A DNA stretch of 64,000 nucleotides from Oscheius tipulae (GCA_037178975.1 JASJZH010000001.1:62001-126000), one strand, 5' to 3'. Positions 45,478-56,799 are shown, counted from the stretch's first letter. Program-made: numbers and translations. The notes: generated from the sequence alone by a model not told the origin.

Positions 45478-46103
45478 TCAGTTATTATTACCATCGGGAG
45501 CTTGGAGTCCTGAAGCGATTGCATCGCACTTGGTCAGACACTTCTGGACCATTTCTTCGGCGGTCTGAAGTGGGAAAATGGCCTAAAAACCGGGAAAAAT
45601 AGCCTAACCGAATCGAATTGTAGGTCTTGGGGGGTATACTGGCCACTGGCTTCGATCTGGCGACGAATGAGAAGATTGTGATGCAGATTTGGCTGGATGC
45701 TGCTGACGAGGCCTTCAAGCAGCTCAGCCACCTGAAAACCTCGATTTTCAGGGGTCGACGAACATATTCGTACCGTGCTGGAGCAGCTCTGGACCCGCAA
45801 ATTCAAACAATCCAGCTCTTTTTGAGCTTCTTCAGTAATTTCGGCTCCGCGACGGCGATCCTCCTCGGCAAGCTCGGTCTCCAGCAGCTGAAGAATCTCT
45901 TCTCGCTTCTAAAGACTTTTTCAAGAAAATTCCGTCAAAACCTGTCGAATTTCGTTGACTTCTCTCTCCGCCTCGACTCGTGCCTGCTTGATACGCCTCG
46001 TTTTACGCTCCCGGGCGGCGGCTATGCGCTGCTGACCGCGAATTTCGGCGTCTTTGAGCAGCCGAATGCAGAGTATGCCCGTATCGTTCCCGTTTTTAGC
46101 CAT
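45478..46103 (-). CDS. vha-10-like: V-ATPase subunit G-like protein with C-terminal extension
   Basis: Four exons (minus: 46103-45942, 45908-45774, 45731-45609, 45564-45478) join to 168 residues. Subunit G is part of the peripheral stalk linking V1 to V0 in the proton pump of lysosomes and other acid compartments. The N-terminus has the G pattern: a short helix, then charged IAAARERKTRRIKQARVEAE. The central part is acidic and helical, and VAELLEGLVSSIQPNLHHN matches the family's C-terminal signature. Differences from usual G (about 120-126 residues): the N-terminus lacks the common SQ.QGIQ.LL start, and about 45 extra residues follow, ending DGNNN. A divergent paralogue is possible. A TTTTCAG acceptor about 35 bases before the ATG suggests trans-splicing. 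The reverse-strand AATAAA is at 45431-45426. Confidence 0.8.
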
Positions 46104-46751
46104 TTCCCTACTCCTCCTGTGATCTTCGGAGACGACGTCTGCCTGAAAAGGAGAGGTTACGTGATCGCGTATTTGAAGAAGTTTGAGGAACATTTTGCTT
46201 GCCTTTTCAATTAATCAATTACCTCAAAATATCACTGCAAAATCTTCGAGCAAGAAACCAAACTGTGTGCTCAAGTTATTACAACTTTTTGTGAGCCAAA
46301 CCCACACATTTTTCACCTTATCTATCATCCTCAGTCACTTGAGAACAGCCCAAAAATGCACTGAAAAACTGCCAGAAATGACACAATTCTTCAGAAAATT
46401 GATGCTGCAGTAATTATCGGGCGCTTTAATGGAAGTCTTTTTTGACACATTCATTCAATAACAATGTAGACACTCTTACACGTGGAACAACATTGAAATA
46501 GGAAAGAAGAGGAAGAGGAAATCGGGAAGGTTTACTGATTGTCAGAATCTGAATTCCCGCTAATGAACGTGTTTCAAATTTTACCCGCAAATATGAAAAC
46601 GCATCTTAATTTGTCTGCAGAAAACCAGTGCGATTCTCTCTCATTTATCTAGCATTTTCGATAACTTTTTAAAATTCTCCTCACCTCTTAAAGTGCTCTA
46701 AACTCATTCAGCAGCACACCATTTACTTTAGGCTGAATTCTCGCAGCAGAA
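46104..46751. other. Divergent promoter region between vha-10-like and nom-1
   Basis: No gene is seen. It should contain promoters for both genes. No distinctive motif was recognised. Confidence 0.5.
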
Positions 46752-49700
46752 ATGGGCCTCGGAAAGTGGAAGTCTAAAAATGGAGCCGTAGCTCAAGAAA
46801 CTGGCTCGGCTTCCAGGAAGCAGCAGCGGAAAGACGCTAAACAGCTAAAGAAGCTCCAGAAAGTAGCCCATCATCAGAGGAAAAAGGTAAAATTTCGGTT
46901 TCGGTTGAAAGTGTCCTGTGCCAAGCTCTCATCTCGTATTTTCAGGTTGAGACGGTAATAGTGGCCAAAATGAAGCCGGAGGAGCAGAAGAAGAAGAAAA
47001 AGAGGAAGAGAAATACCGTTGAGACTGAAGGAACTGCTAAAATGAGTGAAGTGTGCCCACATTTTGTTCTCTCCAACTCGCTCAATTCCAGGACGATTTC
47101 CAAAAAGGTCCGCTGCCAAAAATGATAAAATCCGACGAGAATGAGACTACAAAAAGCAGAAAGGACGAGTCAGAAAGTGACAGCGACGCTGAGCTCAGCT
47201 ACGAGCAATACCTCAAAGAAGTCAAGGTTTCTTATAGTCTTTTCCCCTCGTTCATATGGTAAAAATCTACAGGAGAAGACTCGAGAGCGACAGATGGACT
47301 CGGACCTGGCTCGAGATGACGACATCGCGATTCATCGCTACGGCAAGCTGCTCGGCATGGATAAGAACAAGAAGAAAATTCCAAAGTCTTTCTGTGATGA
47401 AGGGCTCGATGGTACGTAGCTTTCATTTATTTTTAATTGTCCATGTCTCTGTACATCCATCTGAAGTCGCCTAAACGTGGTGAAGCGGGAGACCAGGCGT
47501 TCGAGCCCGCCCGAAGTCGTATTTTTTTTTTTTTTTGAAAAGTACTTTTTTGTAGTCTTTCAGGCTGAGTAAGAATATATAATCATAATTAGGGGTTTCC
47601 GGTCACGGAACAAAGTTATAGACCTTCAAAGCTTTAGTGGAACAGTTGGTGTATTGGTAAGAGGCGCCACTCTCGAACCAGACGACCTGGGTTCGATCCC
47701 TGTCAGAAACAAACTTTTCAATAGGCCGTTTAGAGAATAAAGGCATAGGAAGGGTCCCTAACTTAGTTTAGTGACAGTTTTACAAGAAAACTAAATCGAA
47801 AAGGGCGTTAGCGAACATTTTACCCAAAAAACCATCCAGTTTTCAGCTCTTCTCGAGTTCTGTGACGCCGACGATCGCAAGGAGCTGTGCTCCAAGGAAG
47901 GCGAGATGGATCTAGACGGAGAGGAGCAGGAGGACAGCGATCAAAACGAAGACGAGGAGGAAAACGAGCTTGATTTGAGCGAAGGAGACGACGAGGATCT
48001 CGAGGATGAGATGGTGGATGAAGAGGGCGAAGACGAGGAGGATCTGGACGAAGAAGAAGTCGAGGTGGCGGAGGACATTTACGGCCGGAAAGTCGACCAG
48101 CGAACAGGCGAGCTGATCAAATTCGACCCCAAGGCCGCGAGAAAGAAGCTTGAAGAGCTCGACACGAAAACCGGTGGGGATTCGGAAAGCCGACTGCGGA
48201 TTGATCGCACAGTTACGGGAATTATTAACAGGTATTTTTCAGTTTTTAGATCAGAAACTCCGATATTTAGGTTGTCCGAAGCAACTCTGATCAAGTCGAA
48301 ACAGCAGTTCGCGGAGCTCTGGCTCTCAAGTTCGAAGAATGACGTCAAAAAGAGTCTGTCCAAGATTGTATGGAAGCTGATGGGATCCCCGTATCGCCTG
48401 CAGGACAGCCTACTTTCCACCTACTCGCTCTTCTTGGGACTCGTCCATGCCACAGTCAGCTCCGAAATTTGTGAGTTGCGTCTCTTTTCCATCAAGTTGC
48501 AAAAGTCGGAAGACGTTTTGGAGCATCTTTTTACCAGAAATTTTTTTTTGTCACGCTCAGGAACCCGGAAAAAACTTGTGGACCGCAATCTTAGCCACTG
48601 CGCAAAGTGTATTATCGAAGATCTGAAGAAGATTCGGAGCAGTTTGTCACTAGAAATATGGTTTGGCAAACTCGGGATACAAACCCGAGTTCTGTACACT
48701 GTCTCTTAGCCACTGCGCCAAGTGAGAAAAGCGCCGTCTCGAGCTTGTATGGATTCAATAAGGCCATTTTCCAGCGTCTCACTTCGTCGAAGAGTTCTTC
48801 GTTGACTACGTTCAGCAGATCCAACAGTCGAAACAGCAGGATGACAAGGGCATGGAGAATCGGCTCGTCCTGCTCGTCAATCTCATGAATTTTAGGGTAT
48901 TCTGAGCCGAGTTTTGCTGTAAACGCATCAATTTTCAGATAATCAAAGCCTCGGTCATTCTGGAGCTCTTCGACAAGCTCCTGGCCGCTTTCAATATCGA
49001 CAACCTGCAGCTCATCTTTACACTTTGCACCTGTAAGTGTTTATTTTTAATATAAGCTAAATTTCTGGTTAGTAACTTTTGTTCAAAATTTCTGTGAGCA
49101 CAAGTTACGGTCGGCTAGTTACCACAAATTTTATCCACTGAATTTGTGAACAAAAGTTGCTATCCTTAAATTTCACATTAAGATTCGTACAAAACGATGA
49201 AAAAGCAGTGCTGGACGACATTCTGTGAGAAGATAGCAGCAACACAGAATAAGCTCCAAGATAGTCCGCTGGGATATCTGTAAGTCTCTATCTATTTCAA
49301 GTGAGCTCATTTGAATTCGGCGCGCCAAATTTCAAAAGGATGAAGTTATGGTAGCAGGTTATTTTTTTTTGCAAAAAAACCTTCTAAAGGTATAGGCTTT
49401 ATGATAGTTTCAAGTGGAGAAAAATAAATCCTAGTGTAGACAGTGTAGTCGATTACGACACGAGTAACCCGATTTCAATCCTGCTTGAGGTCTAATTTTT
49501 TTGCAAAAAATCATAATGTAGAGCTTTTTGAGGTAAGAAGCTGCAATCATATTGAAGGGTTCCTGATCTTCAAAGTTTTAATGGAACAGTGGGTGTATTG
49601 GTAAGAGGTGCAACTCTCGAATCAGACACCCCGGGTTCGATCCCCGTCGTTGACAATCTTTTTCTATGAGCTTTGTTGAGCAGGAATTAGCATGTGAATG

Positions 49701-51076
49701 GTTCCAGGGTGTGAAATTAACCGTTTTACAAGATCCTTATTGGCCTGAAAACATAAGATAGCATTTTCCAGACCCCGTGCCAAGTTCCTCGGCGAGCAGC
49801 TAGCCGATTTCAAGAAGTCCGCACCAAATGTCGACTTTTCCGTGACGGAGCAGCATCAGAAGATGCTCTATGGTCTCCTAAAAAGTATGTTTTTCCTTTT
49901 TCAAATCATAAAGCGAGTCTTCCAGAAGAGAAAACGGACGTGGAGAAGGAGCTCGGCCTGGGTCTGGAGGATCTTCTCCTGGCTGAAGAACGTGGTCGTT
50001 GGTGGGTTGTGGGCTCGGCTTTCCGTCTGCCGACGGATCGACTCGAGGGAACTCTGCTCGGGCAGAACGAGACCCAAAAGGGACCGCAGTTCGCGCAGGA
50101 TCTACTGGATTTGGCTCAGAAGGCCAAGATGAACACGGCGATTCGTCGCAACGTCTTCTGCACAATTGCGTCGGCCAGCGGCGAGGACGAGGCCTTCGAG
50201 AAGCTTCTCAGACTGTCACTAAAGGGTCAACAGGAGCGCGACATCATCTACGTGACGATACAGATGATGCTGAAGGAGAAGCATTTTAATCCCTACTATC
50301 CGACCCTCGTCGCCAGATTCTGCAGCTTCGACAAGAGATTTATTGTGGGTTTTCAACCTTTTTACGCCGTTAAAAAGACTTTAGCTCACTACTCAATACG
50401 CCATATGGGACCGAATCCGGGAGGCTGGAAGCTTGAAACTGAAAGCCAGAACCCATCTCGGGTCGTTCTTGCACCAGCTCATCTACACGGAAGTTCTGCA
50501 TATTACAGTCCTCAAGGTAAACTTTGTCTTTTTCTGTTTTAATGGCTAGTACAATGAAAAAAAGTATGAAACGTTCGGAAATGTGGAAAAATAGCGATTG
50601 ATGAGTTTTGCCTGCAGGGTGTTGGCCCAAATCGGAGCGCCTACGGACTGAGCCTTGTAGGGAAGTCGCGCGAATTTTGGAAGCACTGAGCTATGCATCC
50701 AAAGTTCGATTTCCGGCTTGGTAAACTATTTTTGTTATCTCGGAAAGACCTTTGAACGATTGTTCACAATATTTCTTGGGCCAGAATCATCGATTTGGAC
50801 ACTTCAAGCCTTCTAAGTTTGCGTAATATGCCTCTAAAGTTCCCTTCTTAGGTAGTCGAATGGGCGACCCTCTCCTCGGCTACCAGTTCCGTCCTTCGTC
50901 GTCTCTTCACCCAGCTCCAGGACTGTCCGCTGAACAAACTCAAGCGCATCTTCCTGCCAATCCTGGACGGCAAGAGGGACTCGGTCCTGACCGAGGGTCT
51001 TCGTCTCTTCCTTCAGGTCAACTTCCCCGAATCACCCATTTACCAGAAGGTAGAGGAATGGTTTTGTGGCCTGTAG
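46752..51076 (+). CDS. nom-1-like: NOM1, nucleolar MIF4G/MA3 protein
   Basis: Thirteen exons (46752-46886, 46946-47050, 47092-47226, 47273-47411, 47847-48231, 48271-48470, 48775-48896, 48939-49032, 49183-49279, 49772-49884, 49926-50344, 50385-50516, 50852-51076) join to 766 residues. NOM1/Sgd1 is needed for 18S rRNA maturation in the small-subunit processome and, in vertebrates, targets PP1 to the nucleolus. The basic N-terminus (KQQRKDAKQLKKLQK) and KKKKKRKRN are nucleolar-type signals. A long Asp/Glu run (about residues 190-245) follows, then the MIF4G domain from TGIINRLSEATLIKSKQQFA. The family motif RGRWWVVGSA is present, then the MA3 domain (MNTAIRRNVFCTI ... QERDIIYVTIQMMLKEK). Introns carry tRNA-derived repeats (introns 4, 6 and 9). 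Confidence 0.94.
47622..47719 (+). repeat. tRNA-derived SINE-like repeat, copy 1
   Basis: The unit has an A-box-like GGTGTATTGGTAAGAGG and a B-box-like GGGTTCGATCCC. It is similar along nearly 95 bases to the copy at 49567-49662. It sits in nom-1 intron 4, in the same orientation as the gene. Confidence 0.7.
48561..48720 (-). repeat. Two adjacent tRNA-like relics in nom-1 intron 6
   Basis: On the minus strand GGCGCAGTGGCTAAGAGACA then CGGGTTTGTATCCCG (48720-48671), and a second degenerate copy with GCGCAGTGGCTAAGATTG then CGGGTTCC (48606-48561). Both carry A- and B-box-like parts and are probably one SINE family. Confidence 0.6.
49567..49662 (+). repeat. tRNA-derived SINE-like repeat, copy 2
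   Basis: Similar to 47622-47719 (shared core GGTGTATTGGTAAGAGG, ACTCTCGAA.CAGAC, GGGTTCGATCCC). It lies in nom-1 intron 9. Confidence 0.7.
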
Positions 51077-51600
51077 ACACCCATTGTTTTCCCCTTTGAT
51101 TGTTGATACTGATTGTTGCCGTTATAAAGAGTTTTGCAATTTCTCACGGGTCACGCCTCCCCGCCTGGTGGTCACCATAGCGACGAGCCTCGTCTATGTA
51201 CTACTGGCCTCGGGCGGATAGCATTGTCGCAGCTGCAGCCTTCCTTTCCGTCTCTTTGATAGGAGTCTGGAATGAACGGCGATACGACTCTCTTCTTGGA
51301 TGACCGGCCTTTGTGAGTTTTACGAAGTAATCACAATGTTTGGTGAAACAATCCTACAAGCTCGAAGAGCTAACCGGCTGAGCCAGGACGGCAGGAGGCG
51401 CGCCGAGTTTCCACTTGAAATTAAAAAGATACGAATCCAGATCTGCATGCTCGTACTAACAGTTACAATACATCAATTTTGTAGTCTCGTTACCATAAGC
51501 ACCCCCAATCATACTCCCTCAAAAAGTCGTTTTGAAGCGATTCCCATAGCAACTGGGTAAATCTGCAATTTAACCAGTCGGCTAGCTTATTATCACCATC
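51077..51600. other. Spacer between nom-1 and katnip
   Basis: No gene is seen. At about 525 bases it is longer than typical operon spacing. Confidence 0.5.
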
Positions 51601-54095
51601 ATGACGACTCCCAGAAGGTATGTCTCTTCTAGAGAAGCTGTTTACCAAATGACAATGCGGCTGTAGTAACCTCCCTTTCAATCAACATACTTTTCAGCGA
51701 GATTCCTGAACTCCCAGTCGGACAGTGTCTCAGAATGGAACTGCTCTCGAATTGGGGAGACGAAAGTTACATTGGATTGAATGCAATTGAGGTCTTCTCG
51801 GAGAATGGAAAGAGAGTCGAGGTTGAGGAGGTAAGAGAGACAGACAGAAACAAGAATAGGGACATAGAGACAGATATCTGAACACTATGGCTTCTTCTGA
51901 CTGATACATACGTGTTTTCCTGACCGGCTTCCACCCCGTATTTTCTCGGTCATTGAGCCTCGAAAACCTCGTATTACTCGTCAATACACTCCACTATAGT
52001 CTTCCTTTTGAACCAGCCTTCCGGTCGAGGTAAACGGGCGGAAATAGTGCAAGGTCCCTTTGTTTGTTGGAGTGCTAGTGTCTCTCATACCAAGGAGAAA
52101 GGCTGAAAGGATGACACTTATACTAATTCTAGAGATGAGTCCGTAATTATGACGTGACTCCTCTTCCCGCGTACATTCCTGAGAAAAACTTCGACTTTTC
52201 AGATAAGCTGTTCCAAGGGAGATGATGTCAGCTCCTTGGTCTTCGACGCTGGCATGTCAACAGTCTGGAGGACCTTTGTGGATGACTTTGGGAAAGGGCC
52301 GGACATTGTTCTGAAATTTCCTGAATCTCAGAAAATTGCGATGATACGAATCTGGGTATGACGGTTACCAGATAAAGATAGGCTGTCTTCAGAACTACAA
52401 TGAGTCGAGAGTACATGCTCAAATTGGTGTGAAGGCGGTCAAGATGATTCTGGACGAGAGACTGATCTTCTGTGGAGACATCAACCCGGCATACAAGTCT
52501 GACACGGAGTTTGAACCGATGGGAGATGTGAGTATCTGTCTCTGTCTCTGTTCTCTGCAAAAAAAACTGTTCAGACTGTCCTCTTCACAACGGACGAGGC
52601 TATTTTGGAAGCAATCGCCGAGAACGATGTTTGCCTTCTTCCCGATGCCCTAATCCATCAATCCTCTCTCGAGCGCGGACCACAAGGTATCGAATCTGTA
52701 ATCATAGTCTGGATTAGGAATTTTACAGATTTGGATGTGATTCTGACTCCGTTTAGACCGGTCACGGGAGAGGTTGGAGAGATCAAGGAGGCTATCCGTC
52801 CACACAGTGAAGACATGAAGGGGAATGTCGAGAATGACATGGTTCCGAAAGTCAGAGTCCTCCACTTTGAGTTCATTTCCAACTGGGGAAATCCGGATCT
52901 GATTGGGCTGACCGGGCTTGGATTCATTGGTCCTGAAGGGAATTCGATCAATGTACGGTATAGTGATCTGGTTATCACTGCACAGGCAACAGAACCAGGG
53001 GTGGAACGGTGAGTAGCAGAGATAGAGAGACGGGGGACAAAGAGACAGAGAAACAGAGAGACCGAACTATGCTATTCAGACTTCTCAATGGCCAGAACCT
53101 TGGTCGCAATCCAAATGACATGTGGGCGACCCACTTTGATCCAAAGAAACCAGCTACCGTAACAATTCAGTTCACGAAATCCATCTCCATGACAGGTAGT
53201 CTGTCTTTTTTTGGCATTCAAAGCTTCAGGCATCTCCTTCTGGAACTATAACGCAACACCGGAGACATCCTTTGCCGGAGTGAAGTACATGAATGTTTAC
53301 GTGAATGGGAAACCTATTGTCAACAATGTGCTGCTAAGAAAAGCTCCAGGTACTGTATAGTGCTCTCTAATTCATTCAGTCTTTAGGTTTCGTCTACTTC
53401 GACTTTGTCCAGGACATCTTCTTTGACTGTCCATCGAGTTTGAGGGCTAGTATCCCTCGACCAATGACTCATAGCGTTTGTGGATGTTAGTAGATTGTCT
53501 CTGACTCTGTGTCTCTGTCTCACTCTCTGTGTCCCTGTATCTGCCTCTCTTCCTTGTTAACTTCTCTCTTCCAGTCATCTTCCAACTGAAACTTCTCTCC
53601 ACATGGGGTGACGAGTTCTACATCGGACTGAATGGAATCGAACTCTATACCCAGAAGGACGAGAAGCTACGGGTGAAGACACACAGTAAACCATTTTTTT
53701 CCCCCAGAGACTATATTTTAAGATCTCGCTGCCTTCCCAGAATCTGTTAACATTCTCCCAGCTGTTGATGGCGATCCGAGGTCCAGTGAAAACTTGATCA
53801 CAGGACCGAATGACACGGATAACCCGGCCAATATGTGGCTCACCCCCTTGCTTCCAAACCGCTGTGCAAGGATTTTCTTCATCTTCGATGTGCCGACCTT
53901 CATATCTAGAATGATGTTGTACAACTATCGAAAAACACCGACTAGGGGTGTGAGACATATTTCGGTAGGGAGAGATGTTATCAAATTACAAAGGTTCAGC
54001 TCTCCGTCGATGACATTATCGTCTTTTCTGGTGAGATTCCTCAAAGTTCGGAGAAGGAAACTGGTACTCTTTCAATTGATCTTCGTGACTTTTAA
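51601..54095 (+). CDS. katnip: Katanin-interacting protein, short form (KATNIP/KIAA0556)
   Basis: Twelve exons (51601-51617, 51698-51830, 52203-52355, 52393-52527, 52575-52686, 52729-53008, 53080-53195, 53230-53349, 53387-53485, 53575-53685, 53723-53964, 54000-54095) join to 537 residues. KATNIP is a microtubule and ciliary basal-body protein (a Joubert syndrome gene in humans). The protein has three related beta-rich units, each with a signature like MELLSNWGDESYIGLNAIE, FEFISNWGNPDLIGLTGLGF and LKLLSTWGDEFYIGLNGIE, followed by a W-x-T/P part (TVWRTFVDD, DMWATHFDP, NMWLTPLLP) and W/YNY (IRIWNYNESR, SFWNYNAT, MLYNYRKTP). Human KATNIP is about 1600 residues, so this model covers only its repeated core; either the worm protein is shorter or 5' exons are missed. 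Poly(A) signal AATAAA is at 54140-54145. Confidence 0.9.
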
Positions 54096-54205
54096 ATGTC
54101 CGCAATCTTAAACTCCTGTGATCTTGTTCAATAACGGTTAATAAAGTTTTGAGACCAGAGAGATAAAGAGAGTTAGAGAAACAGAGAGCCAGAGTGACTA
54201 CGAGA

Positions 54206-54231
54206 CAAAGAGAGAGAGAGAGAGAGAGAGA
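54206..54231. repeat. (GA)n microsatellite
   Basis: Pure GA run between the converging katnip and lipase transcription units. Confidence 0.9.
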
Positions 54232-54532
54232 GGAGCAGAAGGAAAAAGCAGCGTAACATCGTGGCAACCAGAGGACCATTGTACTTTTGGTCTGTGTAAT
54301 GTCCGTCTTCAGCAAAAAATTAACCAGGTTACTTACTATCCAGAGCAAGTGTACCCCTCCCTTACAAATTGTCTCTCCCTCTTCCAACGGAACAGATTTC
54401 GACCGCAAAAATAGAGGTCGATTGAACAAAGAAAGAAAGTACTTTCTACATATGCTCCGACAGACTAACAGAAAAGATACAAAATAATTTATTTTTCTAC
54501 TCCTAATGCTTTTGATCTTGCTCCTGTTTGAC

Positions 54533-54838
54533 TTAGTACCAGGTGAACATGATGCGAGCAGCTGGCACTTTCGGGTTGAGATCCGGGACTACACGCCACC
54601 ATACGAACATCTTCAGCTGCTCCGTGGAGGAAAACCATAGTCTCTGTCTCTCTGAGCTTACAGTGTACTTCCCCTTCATATGTGCACCCACGTCTTCTCT
54701 CCACTTGAGAAATGCTTCCATCTCCCCCAACAATCTCCCATTCTGATGCTGTAAAGTCATCAGTGTCCTCTGGTAGTCCGTGTCGTTCGCTCCATCCTCG
54801 GCGAGCAGCTCCTTAACCAGGCCACGTTCTAAATTATT
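54533..54838 (-). CDS. Unrecognised terminal exon or small ORF downstream of the lipase
   Basis: A minus-strand frame of about 100 codons starts after an acceptor-like TTCTAAAG (exon from 54838) and ends at 54533. Its composition is protein-like, with parts such as KELLAEDGANDTDYQRTL, GEMEAFLKWREDVGAHMKGK and DLNPKVPAARIMFTWY. A reverse-strand AATAAA sits about 40 bases after the stop (54493-54488), and the lipase has its own AATAAA before this frame (54880-54875). The first in-frame ATG is at 54760. It could be the last exon of another gene, an alternative lipase end, or a small operon gene. I do not recognise the protein. Confidence 0.45.
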   Translation of the reverse strand, partial: NNLERGLVKELLAEDGANDTDYQRTLMTLQHQNGRLLGEMEAFLKWREDVGAHMKGKYTVSSERQRLWFSSTEQLKMFVWWRVVPDLNPKVPAARIMFTWY

Positions 54839-54900
54839 CTTTAGAATTTGGTAATTGGCGAGAGAGGGAGAAGCTTTATTGACATACACAACCGTACAGT

Positions 54901-56775
54901 TCAAATCTCGTTATACACTGCCTTTCTGATAAGTTCGATGGCTGTCGGGCTCTGCAGAATGGCCATGTGGTCAGCATTGGGAATGTCGTGCAATGTGACA
55001 GGATATCCATTGTTCTTGTTGTTGCTCCAACGCTCACAGACCTTTGCACTCTTCAAGTTCACTGAAAATGGCATCTGCCCGTATTGTATGGAATCTAGTT
55101 CTAGGTGCTCTACATGGTGAGTACAAATAGGGCCAGAGAGACAAAGAGAGTCATGCTGACCTGTTCCGTCACCGTCTCCATTAATGATGGATGGTTGGTA
55201 GTCAGGAAAGTAGCCCTTTGTCCAGGCAAATTCTTCAGGAGTGGGAACTTTTGTCCCATAAGCACAATGGACAGTTACTCCCGGCGCATCCAGACTCTTC
55301 AAAAGCAGCGCAGCTTGTTGGTATTGCTCCCAACCAATCTCATAATTAACATCCTTGAAGAATTCTTGGATATTTGTTACCTAAAAATGGTTTTTGTCAT
55401 CGGCAAAAAAAGCAAAAATGTCACAGCCACGTAAGGGGGTCGAACCCTTGACCGTTGGATTAAAAGTCCAACGCTCTACCACTGAGCTAACGTGGCTCGG
55501 AAGTGCGGGCAATTGGGTGTTGGTGGAGTTCGTTTGCGAGGAAAAAGGTGGTTCGCCGAACTCTTCTCAAGATTTCGTCCCATTTTCAAGCGGATATAAG
55601 TCAAATACTCACAGTATAATTCTTGTCTGCGGTCGAGGCAAGCCTGTCCGTCTCGTTCCAGACCGCTGGATTGGGGAAGAGGAAGGCGGATGAGGTGAAG
55701 GATCTGAAGTCACGGTTAATCATGATAACTATTTGTTACCTCTGCATGGTTCTCAACTTATTAGGTGGTAAAATGACTCGGTAGTAGTTCATGTTATACC
55801 CAGAAGCATACAGTTTGACAATCTGCATAGCACCGCCCCACGGAGCTGCCAAAGAGACGTGAGACTTGATGTATTTGTCCTTCCAGGCCTGAACCACAGT
55901 TTTTGCTTGAAATCTCTCTGTCTCTGTCCGTACCTGATCGACATAATTATGGTAAAAGTACAACATGACAGGATTCCCCATGCTGTGACCGACTATCACC
56001 ACTCTTTTATCATTGTTCCAGCGGTAGACCGTCTCAATTTGAGTCTTTAGAAGGACGTAGTACTCGTGAAGCTCTTCTGAGGGACAATTTATTCAAAAAA
56101 GTAGAGGAAGTGTGCTTACTTGGGGACCTTCTCCAGTCATATGGTGCTCCAATGATGTTCTTGCCTCTCTTATAGCCCCAGGAGACCATCATGTCTACGA
56201 TGTTGAAGAAGTAGAGACCGGTCGAGGCCTGAAGATTTGACTGTCTCGCTGTTTCTCTGTCTTTGTGTCTGTGTCCCTTTGTCTCTGTCTTACTGTCCCT
56301 CTGTCTCTCTCACCTTACTCGGATCCAGCCACTCCACCGTGTCTGTGCCCCCAAATCCCGGCACTCTGATATCGACTCCGGGCATATTTTCTGACCGCTT
56401 TGTTTCATTATTCCAGACAAGCCTAAGGTACATTCGTCTAACTCGAGAGCATGGAACTCACTGCATATTGTCGACCCAGCAGTCAATGACCATCGGTGTG
56501 AAGAGCTCCAGATTGAGCCAGAGATCAAAGTAGTCCCCCGTGGCTTTGGAACAAATATAGTGGACAACTGAGGGTTTTCCAGTCAAGTTGGCTTCCAGTT
56601 GACTACCTCCATCTCCGGGTACTGTAACTCATTGTTTTCAATTGGAAGTTCTAGTCAACTGACTCAAAACCACAGGGTGACCGGGGTGTTTCTTGAATCC
56701 TTTAGCTCCTTTTCGATTCGCCGGCGAAAATGTGTATATACAGGGGATAGTGAAGATTATGTACAACAGATTCAT
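54901..56775 (-). CDS. Lysosomal phospholipase A2/LCAT-like acyltransferase (PLA2G15 type)
   Basis: Nine exons (minus: 56775-56664, 56621-56462, 56422-56314, 56228-56120, 56076-55934, 55888-55740, 55703-55613, 55380-55161, 55109-54901) join to 433 residues. Family members cleave or transfer acyl chains of phospholipids; PLA2G15 acts in lysosomes, LCAT in plasma. A signal peptide (MNLLYIIFTIPCIYTFS) precedes HPVVLIPGDGGSQLEANLTG, the family's oxyanion-side start. Visible are the lid region with paired Cys and Trp (CWVDNMQLVW), the nucleophile elbow VGHSMG (Ser about 194), SLAAPWGG, catalytic Asp in NGDGDGT (about 360) and His in PNADHMAIL (about 412). A TTTTCAG acceptor 24 bases before the ATG suggests trans-splicing. 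Intron 7 contains a tRNA-Lys on the same strand. Confidence 0.93.
55425..55496 (-). tRNA. tRNA-Lys (TTT anticodon)
   Basis: The minus strand folds as a full cloverleaf. The acceptor stem is GCCACGT with ACGTGGC, the D arm contains AGCTCAGTGGTAGAGC, and the anticodon arm is TTGGA-CTTTTAA-TCCAA with anticodon TTT. The T arm is GGGTTCGACCCCC. The A and B boxes are intact and there is no intron. It lies inside intron 7 of the lipase gene on the same strand. Confidence 0.95.
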
Positions 56776-56799
56776 CAGGAACTTTCCGATGGGAGGACC

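Noticed and set aside
47160..48060. Acidic and basic runs as a separate nuclear phosphoprotein gene
   Set aside because: The exons join in frame to the MIF4G part of nom-1, and NOM1 proteins are known to have such an N-terminus.
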